NCBI RefSeq assembly: GCF_004764705.1
Contig: NZ_SHLX01000012.1
Location: forward strand, 124,001-188,000
Length of the DNA: 64,000 bases
Direction of reading: 5' to 3'
Source: Paenibacillus cymbidii
GTDB taxonomy: Bacteria > Bacillota > Bacilli > Paenibacillales > NBRC-103111
Below are positions 8,754 to 18,154 of the stretch, piece by piece. The first letter of the stretch is position 1; each line of letters starts with the position of its first letter. The notes under the pieces are model-generated. The model was not told where the DNA came from. It made no database searches and saw only the letters and a list, made by a program, of their open reading frames with translations. The translations under genes were made by a program, and so were the position numbers.

Positions 8754-10541
8754 ATGTTTACGCAGCAACGCGAGGCAGTTCAAGGCGAAATGCAGCAGAC
8801 GCTGCACGACTATATGCAAGTCATCGCTTCCTGGATGGATGAAGACACCGGCGCTATCGAGGATCGTTTCGATTCGATTTACAGCGAGAACTACACCGCC
8901 GGTACCGCGGGCGTCATTTTCGCGAACGGCTACGCCTTCTCCGGGCGGCCGGAGCATCGCGACGCCGCGCTGAAGCTGATTCGCCGCGCCGCCAAAGTGC
9001 GGATCAAGGACATGAACGTGGCGCCGTTCGCGCGGATGTTCATCTATCATTACGCCATGATGGCGCTGCTGATGCTGCCGGAGGAGGAACGCAACCGGCA
9101 CAAGGCCGAATTCGCCGACGACTTCCTCCATGGCGAGCCGCAGGACTGCGGCACGATCAATCTGAACTGCGCCGCGCTCCAGCTCGGCAACGAGCTGTTT
9201 CTGGAAAGCCTCGGCTACCGGAAGGCCGACGCCGCGTTTATGGAAAAGCTGATCAAGCTGATGGAAGAGCGGGAGAAGGACGGCTTCCTGAACGATGCGT
9301 TCGATTTTAACGACCAGGTCAATTTCCGCGAGCATGACGGCATGCCGATTGCGTACTCCATCTTCATTCTGTTTATTCTGACTGCCGTCATGGCGGCGGT
9401 CGAGGAATGGAACCCCGCTTACGCGGAGCTGCGCACCAGGGTGGAGACGCTGATCGAAAAGGGCCAGTCGTGGATGAACCACGCCACGTCTTTCGACGGC
9501 ACATTCGCCATGATGGAACGCAGCCGCCACCAGATGTTCACCTGGGGCTCGTTCCTTGCCTACAACGCTTACGCCGGGATGGCCGATGCCGAGCTGTTCG
9601 CCAAGGCGTTCCGGGAATGGCTGCAGTACAAGAAGGAAGACGGCACCTACAGCATGACGCCGAACTTCCTGCCGCACGAGCTGCGGGTCGGGTACGAGTG
9701 GTATACGCTGGTCAACTGCTACGGCATTCTCGGGATGACCGGCCTGTCCGTCGCGGAACGCATCGTCCGCAGGGGCCAGCATATGCCGCAAGCCAACGAC
9801 CGCGCGGCGCTGCCGGCGCACAACCAATACGCCGATTTGCGCAGCGGGTATGCGTTTGTGCGCGCCGGAGACGATTTTTTCGCCGCCAATCTCCGCTTGC
9901 ATCACGGCAAGTACGGCGCCGCGCTAAGCGGCTTTCACTACCGGCTGGGCGGCGTCAAGCCGCCGCTTGCCGAATCGAAAATCAATCCGAAGCGGATTGC
10001 GGCAACGCCGTATTTTCAAAACTACGACATCGGCGTATGGGAAGGGTACTTGCTGCGGGACGCCGAAGGCGGCTGCGCGTATCCCGACATGACGGCGACG
10101 CCGGAGGTCGAGTGGGTCGACCGCGGCATCGCGATGACGGTAGAGGACGATAACGTCGTATGCCGCAAAACGATTCGGCTGACCGGCTCCGGCATTGAGT
10201 GGTCGTACAAACTGACGGTGAAACGTCCGTTCGTGTCGTGCGAGCACATCATTCCGCTGCTGATGACCGACGGCAAGAACGGCACCCGGCTCGAACGCCG
10301 CTTGGCGAACGGCTGGCTGGTGTCGTATGCGGGACGGCGCTACGAAATTGCCAGCGCCGCCTGCGACAACGCGCTGCGCACGGCGGACGCCGTCTATTCG
10401 GTGCAGAACAACTTGTCCTACGAACGTTCGCTGCTGTCCGTCTCCGGCGTGTCGGCGCAGCTGTCGCTCGTCGTGTCTTCCGCTCCGCTGGCTGCGGGCG
10501 ACGAGCTGTCATGGACGACGACGATGACCGTCACGGCTTAA
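8754..10541 (+). CDS. uncharacterised helical-toroid plus beta-sandwich protein, possible polysaccharide lyase relative
   Basis: 595 aa, no signal peptide. Residues 1-340 are strongly helical with conserved-looking acidic and aromatic patches (IYSENYTAGTAGVIFANGYAFSG is interrupted here, residues 43-65). Residues 350-595 are beta-rich (RSGYAFVRAGDDFFAANLRL near 363, then VKRPFVSCEHIIPLL). That order, a helical toroid followed by an anti-parallel beta-sheet domain, is the layout of alginate/heparin/hyaluronate lyase-type enzymes, but I do not see a diagnostic catalytic motif. AGGGGG lies 7 bases before the ATG. It is followed by a promoter-containing gap before the heparinase-like gene. Confidence 0.65.
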   Translation: MFTQQREAVQGEMQQTLHDYMQVIASWMDEDTGAIEDRFDSIYSENYTAGTAGVIFANGYAFSGRPEHRDAALKLIRRAAKVRIKDMNVAPFARMFIYHYAMMALLMLPEEERNRHKAEFADDFLHGEPQDCGTINLNCAALQLGNELFLESLGYRKADAAFMEKLIKLMEEREKDGFLNDAFDFNDQVNFREHDGMPIAYSIFILFILTAVMAAVEEWNPAYAELRTRVETLIEKGQSWMNHATSFDGTFAMMERSRHQMFTWGSFLAYNAYAGMADAELFAKAFREWLQYKKEDGTYSMTPNFLPHELRVGYEWYTLVNCYGILGMTGLSVAERIVRRGQHMPQANDRAALPAHNQYADLRSGYAFVRAGDDFFAANLRLHHGKYGAALSGFHYRLGGVKPPLAESKINPKRIAATPYFQNYDIGVWEGYLLRDAEGGCAYPDMTATPEVEWVDRGIAMTVEDDNVVCRKTIRLTGSGIEWSYKLTVKRPFVSCEHIIPLLMTDGKNGTRLERRLANGWLVSYAGRRYEIASAACDNALRTADAVYSVQNNLSYERSLLSVSGVSAQLSLVVSSAPLAAGDELSWTTTMTVTA

Positions 10542-10585
10542 ACGCGGCGAGCGTTTCGAGAAATTTATAAATCATCCGTAATATT

Positions 10586-10647
10586 TATAATGGCCTATCC
10601 GAGGGCCGAAGCGATACGATGAAGATGCACATCCGAAACGCTTCGGC
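10586..10647 (+). promoter_or_regulatory. -10 box and leader stem-loop upstream of the heparinase-like gene
   Basis: TATAAT at 10586-10591 has only a weak -35 (TTTATA, 10564-10569, 16-base spacer). It is followed by a 9-bp perfect stem GCCGAAGCG (10605-10613) / CGCTTCGGC (10639-10647) that extends to 12 bp with one G-U pair. Lacking a T-tract, it is more likely a leader structure or a weak terminator of the upstream run than a strong terminator. Confidence 0.45.
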
Positions 10648-10680
10648 TCTTTGGCGTGCCGTGCGAAAGGGGCAACCGCA

Positions 10681-13569
10681 GTGAACAACGGCTGGCAAAC
10701 GCAACTTGAGCAGGAGACGACATGGCCGGTCCCGGCCATGCGGGAAAACGACCGGATCCTCAGTCTTACCATCCAATCGAACATCAAATCGCTGCTCGCC
10801 GTCGACGTCATGCTGATGTGCCCGGACGAGTCGAACGGGTATACATTGCCGATCCTGATCGAATGGGAGGGCGTACATACGACGCACTTGCGGCTCGGCG
10901 CCTTCCGGCCGGTCGGAAGGCCGCAGCCGGCGGAAACGGCGGTGCGCATGCGGCTTCGGGCGGGAAGCGCATCGCTTCCGGGAACCGAGCTTGAGCTGCT
11001 GGGCGCCAGGTGGTCCGCCAAGATGCCGCTTATTCCGGTGAACTCGCGCGAATGCTTGCTGGACAATTTTCAGTCGCCGCTATTCTGGGACAACAACGAC
11101 TGGCAGTTGATCGAAGGCGCCGCCATTCCGCATGAGGAACGGGCAATCGAGCAGGAATGGGCTTATATGAAAATGTGGTACCTCGAAAAGCCGGGGCGAC
11201 CGCATCGCATCGCTTATACCAAACGATTCGATCAGCCGCTGGATGGCTTTCAGGCGCTCAATATCGTCACCACGATCGACAGAAAAGCGGTTTTTGGGCT
11301 TGAGCTGCGCATCGACGGCGAGACGGTTGTCGCCATCGACAACGAACAGGGATCGGGCGACCATGTTGAATTCCGCATCCCTCTGAAGGGGCAACTTCTT
11401 GAAAGCGTGACCATCAAGCTAGCCGAATCGCCGCTGTGGCTCGGTCAAAGCACGAATCAGCAAATCGCCGTCAACGTTCGCTGGCTGCTTCTGGAGCGGG
11501 AGGGCGCCGACCCTGGCTTGCGCAACGAAGTGACGGGCATGCCGCCGATCCCGCCGCCGCGGCTGCCGGAGCCGCTCCCGCAGCCGACATTCCCTCTCGG
11601 CCTGCTCTTTGGCAGCCGGCAGCTTCAGGAACTGAAAGGCTTCATTGCGGATGGACAAGGGAGACGCATGTACGAGGAGGTGCTGCGTGTCGCGGACCGG
11701 GTGAAAGATTACGCGCCCGAGCCGTTCGTCGGCACCTATGCGCCCGCCGACGGCGGCTTCGCCTTTAACCGCGTCTCCGCGCCCGGCCATGAGCTTGGCA
11801 ACTTCCTTACGGCCATGCTCTACGGCAGTCTCGCTTATCTGCTCAGCGGCGATCCCGCGTATGCCGTATCCGCCCGCCGCTCGCTGCTGGCGGTCGTCCG
11901 CATCGAGCATTGGACGATGGGCATGATTACGCGATATCCGATCGGCCAGCAAGGATACCGGTATCCGATGCAGGAAGCGCATATCGTCGAACCGGTGGCG
12001 CTGTGCTACGACATGATCTACGATCTGCTGACGCCCGAAGAGCGCGAGCTTGTCGTCGACGCCGTCTACGGGAAGGCGCTGTGCTGGTCGGATCTGATCC
12101 TGCGCTCGCACGGCGAGGGCTTCCTGCTGACAAGCAATCAGGGGCCGGTGTATTACCTCGGCTTTTTGTACGCCGCGTTAATGACGCGGCATAAATATCC
12201 GGAAGCGGAGCGCATGCTGGAGCGCAATACGGAATGGTTCTTCCGCATGGCGGGGCTGTACCACAAGCCGGACGGCAGTACGAACGAAGGAGCGAACTAC
12301 TGGCTTTACGGCATGCTCAGCATGTCGACCGCCTTCCTGCTGCTCTCCAGGCTCCGTCGAACGCCTGTTGCCGATCTGGTTCCGACGTCGATGAAACGGG
12401 CGATGGACTATTTGCTGCATACCCGCTCGCTGTCCAGCGAAACGCTTTATTTTTTGCCGCTGTCGGACGGGGATGTCAAAAATGTGGGGCAATATCTCGA
12501 AGGCCCGATCGCCTTCTATGCCGCTTGCCTGGACGACTCCGGCGCACGCTGGCTGTGGCATGAATATTATCGCGACCGTCCGATCCATATCCGCATGAAC
12601 AATCCCATGGGCCAAATGATGACCAGCTTCCTGCTGGCGCTGCTTCTGGCCCCGTCCCTGCAAGCGGAAGCGAACCAACCCGAGCTTCCTGCATGCAAGA
12701 CGTTTCCCGACTGCGGCCGGATCATGATCCGCACCGGCTCCGCTCGCGACGACAGCCTGCTGCTGTTCGAGGGCGGACCGCAATCGTTCGAGCATACGCA
12801 CCACGACAAGGGGCAGTTCGTGCTCGAAGCGTACGGCGAGCTGCTGGCGCTCGACCCGGGCATGATCAGCTACTCCGATCCCACGCACCGCGAGCTGACG
12901 CGCACGGGCATGCACAACGCGCTGACGATCGGCGGCAGGAATCAGGCGTACAAAGATGCGGCGCGGGCGGCGATCGTCGAGAAGCTTCACGACGAGCCGC
13001 GGTACGCATACATTTGTGCCGATCTGGCGAACAGCTACCGCGAACTGACGAGCTACAAGCGGCGGATTGTATTTGTCAAACCGTACTACGTGCTGGTGCT
13101 GGACGACATCGCGGCGGCGGAAGCCGAGTCGATGGAATGGAACTTTCATTCCATCGGCAAGCTGCGCGCGGACGGTACACGCGCAAGCGCGCACGCCGCC
13201 AAGGCAGGCCTGGAGCTGGCATTCGCCTCGTCCTGCCCGCTGGCCTTCACCACGACCGAAACGTCCGGCGTGCGGCACAAAGGCGACGATCCGGTCTATA
13301 TCTGCAGCAACCTGATCGTGTCGCCGCAGCAGCAGGCGAAGGAATGGCAGCTTGGCGCGCTCCTCGCTCCTTACCGTATCGAAGAAGGCGCGGCGGGCAA
13401 GCCTTCGATCGCTTGCGTTGCGGCAGCTGACGGAACGTACGCGTTTACGGCGACGGGAGCATGGGGGATGGATCGAATCGAGTGGCGGACGCGGGACGAA
13501 TTCGGCTCCGTCGTGCACATCGAACGCCATGCCGGGAAAGCGCCGGAATGGAGCGTTGCTATCCGGTAA
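10681..13569 (+). CDS. heparinase II/III-family protein
   Basis: 962 aa. The order of regions is an N-terminal beta-sandwich-like extension (1-300, unusually long), a Pro-rich linker (about 285-310), a helical toroid (330-660) and a C-terminal heparinase II/III beta-domain with HTHHDKGQF (about residue 705) and the following L-D-P-G motif. Members of this family cleave uronic-acid-containing polysaccharides by beta-elimination. No signal peptide is visible, which suggests action on imported oligosaccharides. The start is GTG at 10681, with AAAGGGG 8 bases upstream; the upstream in-frame ATG at 10651 has no ribosome binding site. The protein at 19893 is a second, divergent member. Confidence 0.85.
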   Translation: MNNGWQTQLEQETTWPVPAMRENDRILSLTIQSNIKSLLAVDVMLMCPDESNGYTLPILIEWEGVHTTHLRLGAFRPVGRPQPAETAVRMRLRAGSASLPGTELELLGARWSAKMPLIPVNSRECLLDNFQSPLFWDNNDWQLIEGAAIPHEERAIEQEWAYMKMWYLEKPGRPHRIAYTKRFDQPLDGFQALNIVTTIDRKAVFGLELRIDGETVVAIDNEQGSGDHVEFRIPLKGQLLESVTIKLAESPLWLGQSTNQQIAVNVRWLLLEREGADPGLRNEVTGMPPIPPPRLPEPLPQPTFPLGLLFGSRQLQELKGFIADGQGRRMYEEVLRVADRVKDYAPEPFVGTYAPADGGFAFNRVSAPGHELGNFLTAMLYGSLAYLLSGDPAYAVSARRSLLAVVRIEHWTMGMITRYPIGQQGYRYPMQEAHIVEPVALCYDMIYDLLTPEERELVVDAVYGKALCWSDLILRSHGEGFLLTSNQGPVYYLGFLYAALMTRHKYPEAERMLERNTEWFFRMAGLYHKPDGSTNEGANYWLYGMLSMSTAFLLLSRLRRTPVADLVPTSMKRAMDYLLHTRSLSSETLYFLPLSDGDVKNVGQYLEGPIAFYAACLDDSGARWLWHEYYRDRPIHIRMNNPMGQMMTSFLLALLLAPSLQAEANQPELPACKTFPDCGRIMIRTGSARDDSLLLFEGGPQSFEHTHHDKGQFVLEAYGELLALDPGMISYSDPTHRELTRTGMHNALTIGGRNQAYKDAARAAIVEKLHDEPRYAYICADLANSYRELTSYKRRIVFVKPYYVLVLDDIAAAEAESMEWNFHSIGKLRADGTRASAHAAKAGLELAFASSCPLAFTTTETSGVRHKGDDPVYICSNLIVSPQQQAKEWQLGALLAPYRIEEGAAGKPSIACVAAADGTYAFTATGAWGMDRIEWRTRDEFGSVVHIERHAGKAPEWSVAIR

Positions 13570-13573
13570 TATG

Positions 13574-13622
13574 CCGCCGGCCACAATTTATGATTTGTGG
13601 CCGGCGGAATTCCGGGTATAAT
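13574..13622 (+). promoter_or_regulatory. 13-bp inverted repeat joined to a TATAAT promoter before the AraC gene
   Basis: CCGCCGGCCACAA (13574-13586) and TTGTGGCCGGCGG (13595-13607) form a perfect 13-bp stem with an 8-base loop, starting 5 bases after the heparinase stop. It has no T-tract. TATAAT at 13617-13622 lies 16 bases after TTGTGG (13595-13600), so the right arm doubles as a -35 region. It can serve as terminator-like hairpin, operator, or both. Confidence 0.6.
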
Positions 13623-13674
13623 AGAGAGACGCGTGAGTGATGCATATCAACGAAGGGATAGGGGGGATCTTTCG

Positions 13675-15930
13675 GTGATAACGAAATGGCGCAGCAGCTA
13701 CTACTTCCGATTGGTACTTTCTTACACGATTCTGGCTCTTGTTCTGATCGGCATTACAGGCGGATTTTTGCTTACCAACGCGAATCGCATGGTAACGGAC
13801 GAGGTTTTGAAGGATGCCCGCTTCGGATTGATCAACGTAAAGGATAATGTAGAAAATAATTTTCTGCGGCAGTATGAAGACGCTTTCTTTTCAAAGGTGC
13901 TTTCGACCGTAAACCCGCAAAGCTCGGAAACGATCAATTATTTGCTTGACCAGCCTGCGGAAGGCAACATTTCCAAAATCGTCAATTTTGTGCGGGATAT
14001 CGGCCTGATTACGGATATGACCAAGGGGATCGACGACTCCAACGTTTTTGGCGTTACCGTTTTTTTTCGCACCGGACATTACGCGATCGATCAGCAACGC
14101 TACTACGAGACGCCCGACAATTCTCCGGATGCAGGCTTCATCCGGTCGATTGAATCCGCTCCGTCCCATCGCTGGTTCATCCGCGAGAAGCCGGGCACGC
14201 CGGGTACACCGGCGCACAAGGTCATGACCTATGTGTCCACATTGCCATACAAGAAGGATCCGGCCAGCGCGTCCGGTTTTTTATATCTCGACATCAGCTT
14301 GTCCTATTTGAACACCATCGTCAAAAACACGCTGAATTTCCCGCAGTCGAACTTGTATATTTTCAACGACAGAGGCGAATTGCTGCTTGGAGGCGAACAG
14401 GCCGACTCGGAAGAGATGGGCATGGTGAGCGGGCTGGTCGCCAGCGCGAACGCGGCCGGAGCCGAATCGGTGGAAAGCACGCACCGTTACGGAAGCAACG
14501 TCATTTCCATCCTGCCGGCGAACGAATCCTCGAAGCAATGGACGTATGTCATCGTCCGCCCGATGGAATCGTTCCTGCTGTCCGCCGACAAGATGAAGCG
14601 CCAGGTATGGACGGCGAGTCTGCTTGCGCTGCTGGGCGGGATCATCGCGTCGTTCCTGTTGTCGAGTCATTTCTACACGCCGCTGAAGAAGCTGCTTTAT
14701 TCGATTCGCAATCTGTATACAGGACCGGCTCCGGAAGCGAAAGGCACCGAATACGCCGCGATCAATCACATGATTCGGTACATCGACATGAGCATGCTGA
14801 GGATGCGGGACCAGGTGAGGGTCAAGCAGATTATCGGGCTGCTGACCGGCCAGCAGTCGGCGGCGGGCTTCGGCGAACTGCCGGCCATTCCGCTGGAATG
14901 CCAATACGCGGTTGTTTATGTCACTACCGGTCCGGAAGACAACGAGCGGCTGCAGCGGCTGATTCTCGAACAGTCGGGACTCGTGGCCGAGATCGTCAAT
15001 TTGAGCGCCTCCGATATGGCGTTGCTCGTGTTCATCTACGATAACGGCACGGAGCAGGCGATCGAATCGATCGAAAAGGCGCTGCTATCCTTGTCCGCCG
15101 CGAACGATGTCGTTTCTTTCGGCGCGGGCATCGGCTCCGTTGTCCCCTCGGTGGAAGAAATTCATCGTTCTTATCAGGAAGCGCTGCAGGCGCTCAAATA
15201 TTCGTTCGTGCGCGGCAAAAATGCCATTATCCGGTTCGACGATATTTCTCGCTATCGGGACACCATGCTGTCGCCGGACGTCAACTACGAGCTGCTGCAG
15301 CATAAAATTCAGGCCGGAAGCGTGGCCGATACGGAGCATTGGATCGATACGCTCGCGGCGCGGCTGCATGCGGAGCCGCTGAGCATCGAGACGATCGAAC
15401 TGATCTGCGTACGTCTCGGTACGGTGCTGTCGCAGGTCGTGATCGAGCAGAAGCTGCACGATCTGTTCCCGGTATTCAGCATTCGCGACAAAATCAATCA
15501 AAGCACGCTGCAAGAAACGCTGCGCATCATGAAAGAGCAAGCCGTCGATATCGCGCGCCATATCAGCGAAAGCCGCAACGATGTGCACTTGGAGAAAATC
15601 AGCCGACTCAAATCGTTTATCGCCGAGAATATGGCCGAAGACTTGTCGCTCGACGAACTGGCTTCGCGGGCCGATCTGTCGCCCAATTACGTTTCCACTT
15701 TGTTTGGAACCATTACCGGCGAATCGTTTACCGAATATTTAAACCGAATCCGGTTGGAGCAAGCGGCATCGCTGCTTGTGACCAGACCGAAGATGGCTGT
15801 AGCCGAAATTGCCACCTCCGTGGGATATCGCAATTCCCAATATTTCTGTACGAAGTTCAAAGCCAAGTTCGGCATTACTCCGCTGCAATACCGCTCCTCG
15901 GAAAAAAAAAGGGAGGGAGCGGTTAGCTGA
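13675..15930 (+). CDS. AraC-family regulator with membrane-anchored extracellular sensor
   Basis: 751 aa. A transmembrane helix near residues 10-35, an extracellular Cache-like sensor (about 36-300), a second helix near 305-330 followed by a HAMP-like stretch, a cytoplasmic middle domain (about 370-620) and a C-terminal double HTH of AraC type (about 640-745: LSLDELASRADLSPNYVS and AVAEIATSVGYRNSQYF). Proteins of this architecture sense extracellular sugars and activate an adjacent importer. The start is GTG 13675 with GGGGGG 8 bases upstream; the longer in-frame ATG at 13597 lies inside the inverted repeat. It precedes the importer genes at 16163-19753, its probable target. The paralogue at 54193 heads the second importer. 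Confidence 0.88.
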   Translation: MITKWRSSYYFRLVLSYTILALVLIGITGGFLLTNANRMVTDEVLKDARFGLINVKDNVENNFLRQYEDAFFSKVLSTVNPQSSETINYLLDQPAEGNISKIVNFVRDIGLITDMTKGIDDSNVFGVTVFFRTGHYAIDQQRYYETPDNSPDAGFIRSIESAPSHRWFIREKPGTPGTPAHKVMTYVSTLPYKKDPASASGFLYLDISLSYLNTIVKNTLNFPQSNLYIFNDRGELLLGGEQADSEEMGMVSGLVASANAAGAESVESTHRYGSNVISILPANESSKQWTYVIVRPMESFLLSADKMKRQVWTASLLALLGGIIASFLLSSHFYTPLKKLLYSIRNLYTGPAPEAKGTEYAAINHMIRYIDMSMLRMRDQVRVKQIIGLLTGQQSAAGFGELPAIPLECQYAVVYVTTGPEDNERLQRLILEQSGLVAEIVNLSASDMALLVFIYDNGTEQAIESIEKALLSLSAANDVVSFGAGIGSVVPSVEEIHRSYQEALQALKYSFVRGKNAIIRFDDISRYRDTMLSPDVNYELLQHKIQAGSVADTEHWIDTLAARLHAEPLSIETIELICVRLGTVLSQVVIEQKLHDLFPVFSIRDKINQSTLQETLRIMKEQAVDIARHISESRNDVHLEKISRLKSFIAENMAEDLSLDELASRADLSPNYVSTLFGTITGESFTEYLNRIRLEQAASLLVTRPKMAVAEIATSVGYRNSQYFCTKFKAKFGITPLQYRSSEKKREGAVS

Positions 15931-15945
15931 ATAAGGCGCATTCCC

Positions 15946-15973
15946 GAGTCGTCGCACTGGCGGCTCTTTTTTT
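15946..15973 (+). terminator. Rho-independent terminator of the AraC gene
   Basis: GAGTCGTC (15946-15953) pairs with GGCGGCTC (15959-15966) through 8 pairs, two of them G-U, with a 5-base loop, followed by seven T (15967-15973). It starts 16 bases after the AraC stop. Confidence 0.8.
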
Positions 15974-16013
15974 CGCCAAAAAGGAGGGGAGCCCGACGAT
16001 AACAACCAGTTTA

Positions 16014-16047
16014 ATTTTTTCGAATCGAAAAAATAATAAAGCGAATC
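16014..16047. promoter_or_regulatory. palindrome and 21-bp-spaced direct repeat upstream of the importer
   Basis: A 21-bp palindrome centred on 16024 (ATTTTTTCGA / TCGAAAAAAT, 16014-16034) contains CGAATC at 16021, which recurs at 16042, a 21-base period typical of AraC half-sites. Farther downstream AACGCTTTC (16061-16069) resembles the core of a CcpA cre site but matches only 9 of 14 consensus positions. I cannot place a convincing -10/-35 pair. Confidence 0.4.
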
Positions 16048-16162
16048 AGGAATTTTGCGCAACGCTTTCGAGAGAATTGAAATAGACGCCGAGGGTTGTT
16101 TTCCCCTAAAGTTAGGTTCATAGCACGACTCACTCGAACACAATGGAAAGGAAGAGGTTCCG

Positions 16163-17167
16163 ATGCAGCCTGTCTCACCATCATTATCTCCGTCGGCCGA
16201 TCGCGTCATGCCGGGCGGCAACGGGACAATGCCCTCGATGCACAACGAACCGTCATACTGGCGGCGAACCTGGAAGACGTACAAGCGGTACAAATATATG
16301 TTTCTGCTGCTTGCTCCCGCGTTGATCTGGTACCTGATTTTTGCGTACGGCCCGTTGTACGGCATCCAGCTGGCGTTTAAAGACTTTATCATTTCCAAAG
16401 GCATCAACGGCAGCCCCTGGGTAGGACTCAAACATTTTGAAAGCATGATAAACGGGGCGCAGGATTTCCATCAGATCATTCGCAACACGGTAATCATCAG
16501 TTTCTATCAAATCATCTTCGGTTTCCCGGCGCCGATCATACTTGCCCTGTTGTTTAATGAGCTTAGGCTCGAAATCTTTAAGCGCATCTCGCAAACGCTT
16601 TCATATTTGCCGCACTTCCTGTCTTGGGTCGTGGCAGCCGGATTTATGTTTTCCGTCCTGTCGCCGTCCACCGGGATTGTCAATCACATTATCGGTTGGT
16701 TCGGAGTCGATCCGATTTATTTCGTCGGCAAAGCGGAATATTTCCGCTTCACGCTTGTCATGTCTGCGATATGGAAAGAAGTTGGTTGGGGAGCCATCAT
16801 TTACCTTGCTGCATTGGCGAGTATCGATCCCCAAATGTACGAAGCGGCGATCGTTGACGGCGCCGGCCGGTTCAAACAACTGATCTATATTACCTTGCCG
16901 TCACTAATACCGGTCATAACGATCATGTTTATATTGCGCATCGGCCACGTGCTTGATGCCGGATTCGATCAGGTGCTTAATATGTACACGCCGGCTACCT
17001 ACAGCGTCGGCGACATACTGGACACTTACGTTTATCGGGTCGGGCTTGAGCAGATGCAGTTCAGCTTTGCGACGGCGGTCGGCTTGTTCAAGAACGTCAT
17101 CGCGCTGGTGCTTGTTCTGTTCACGAACTGGATCGTGAAGCGTGCGGGACAGGAGGGGCTCGTATGA
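16163..17167 (+). CDS. ABC carbohydrate permease (LplB-type, CUT1)
   Basis: 334 aa with six predicted membrane helices. It has the family opening KYMFLLLAPALIWYL...YGPLYGIQLAFKDF and the cytoplasmic EAA loop (EAAIVDGAGRFKQLIYITLP, about residue 233) that contacts the ATPase. A 40-residue polar N-terminal extension is unusual. GAAGAGG lies 5 bases before the ATG. With the permease at 17199 and binding protein at 18155 it forms an importer; no ATPase is encoded nearby, so a shared MsmX-type ATPase encoded elsewhere is expected, as is known for this transporter class. The counterpart at 58941 is clearly paralogous. Confidence 0.93.
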   Translation: MQPVSPSLSPSADRVMPGGNGTMPSMHNEPSYWRRTWKTYKRYKYMFLLLAPALIWYLIFAYGPLYGIQLAFKDFIISKGINGSPWVGLKHFESMINGAQDFHQIIRNTVIISFYQIIFGFPAPIILALLFNELRLEIFKRISQTLSYLPHFLSWVVAAGFMFSVLSPSTGIVNHIIGWFGVDPIYFVGKAEYFRFTLVMSAIWKEVGWGAIIYLAALASIDPQMYEAAIVDGAGRFKQLIYITLPSLIPVITIMFILRIGHVLDAGFDQVLNMYTPATYSVGDILDTYVYRVGLEQMQFSFATAVGLFKNVIALVLVLFTNWIVKRAGQEGLV

Positions 17168-17198
17168 CGAAGCAATGCCGCAACAAGGTGGTGCTCGC

Positions 17199-18062
17199 AT
17201 GAGAATGACATTTCCGGAGAAACTATTTCAAGTCTTTCTCGTTTTGTTTCTGATTCTGATGTGCATCACGATGACCTATCCGTTCCTGCACCAAATTACG
17301 TTATCCGTGAGCGCAGGCGCGCCAAAATTGGGCGTCAGTCTCATTCCGAACGATTTCAGCACCGGCTCTTACACCGAGCTCTTCAAGACGAAAGAGATTT
17401 GGACGGCGCTCGGCAATTCCGTCTTCCGGACGGTTGTGGGGACGATTCTGATGCTGGCGGTTATGTCGGCAGCCGCGTATGCCTTGTCCAAAAAAGGGCT
17501 GCCTCATCGCAAGTTTTATATGTCGCTTATTATCGTCACCATGTTTTTCAGCGGCGGACTTCTGCCGAGCTATATGCTGATCCAAAACATCGGCCTGTTC
17601 AATACGCATTGGGCGCTGATCATCCCAAGCTTGATCAATACGTTCTGGTTGATCATCATGCGCAACTTCTTTATGGAACTGTCGGAAGAAATCGAAGAAT
17701 CGGCCCGGATGGACGGGGCCAACGACTTGCGCATCTTCGCGCAAATTGTGCTGCCGGTTTCGAAGCCGATTATTGCAACGATTACGCTGTTCTGCGCGGT
17801 TATGCACTGGAATGCGTGGTTCGACGCGCTGATGTACGCGCAGAAGCAAAGCTTGCTCGTGCTGCAGATTTATCTGCGGCGGCTTATCATCAGCCAGGAC
17901 GAGTCGATGATCGCCACGGCGATGATGAGTACGGTCGCGCCGCCGAAGGAATCGCTGAAGGCTGCGGTGCTTGTGTTCACGACACTGCCGATCGTTGCCG
18001 TTTATCCGTTCCTGCAGAAGCATTTCGCCAAAGGGATTCTGATGGGATCGGTCAAGGGTTGA
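17199..18062 (+). CDS. ABC carbohydrate permease (YtcP-type, CUT1)
   Basis: 287 aa, six predicted helices. Family features are MTYPFLHQITLSVS near residue 25 and the EAA loop (EESARMDGANDLRIFAQIVLP, interrupted here; about residues 165-185), ending in a K-G-I-L-x-G-S-V-K-G C terminus typical of YtcP-like permeases. The ATG at 17199 has AAGGTGGT 6 bases upstream and matches the length of the paralogue at 59861; upstream in-frame starts have none. It is the partner of the permease at 16163. Confidence 0.93.
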   Translation: MRMTFPEKLFQVFLVLFLILMCITMTYPFLHQITLSVSAGAPKLGVSLIPNDFSTGSYTELFKTKEIWTALGNSVFRTVVGTILMLAVMSAAAYALSKKGLPHRKFYMSLIIVTMFFSGGLLPSYMLIQNIGLFNTHWALIIPSLINTFWLIIMRNFFMELSEEIEESARMDGANDLRIFAQIVLPVSKPIIATITLFCAVMHWNAWFDALMYAQKQSLLVLQIYLRRLIISQDESMIATAMMSTVAPPKESLKAAVLVFTTLPIVAVYPFLQKHFAKGILMGSVKG

Positions 18063-18092
18063 TTCGAACTACCGCAAGGCGACTCTGTTATT

Positions 18093-18119
18093 AAGCGGGC
18101 GTTTCATAAGCGCCCGCTT
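18093..18119 (+). promoter_or_regulatory. intercistronic stem-loop between permease and binding-protein genes
   Basis: AAGCGGGCG (18093-18101) and CGCCCGCTT (18111-18119) form a perfect 9-bp stem with a 9-base loop and no T-tract. Such elements commonly protect the downstream binding-protein mRNA or dampen upstream message; the role here is inferred from position. Confidence 0.6.
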
Positions 18120-18154
18120 GATATAAAAACAATTTACTGGGGAGGATTTTCTAC

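Noticed and set aside
16055..16069. CcpA cre site upstream of the first importer
   Set aside because: Only the core AACGCTTTC fits; the left half does not match, so it is mentioned but not called.
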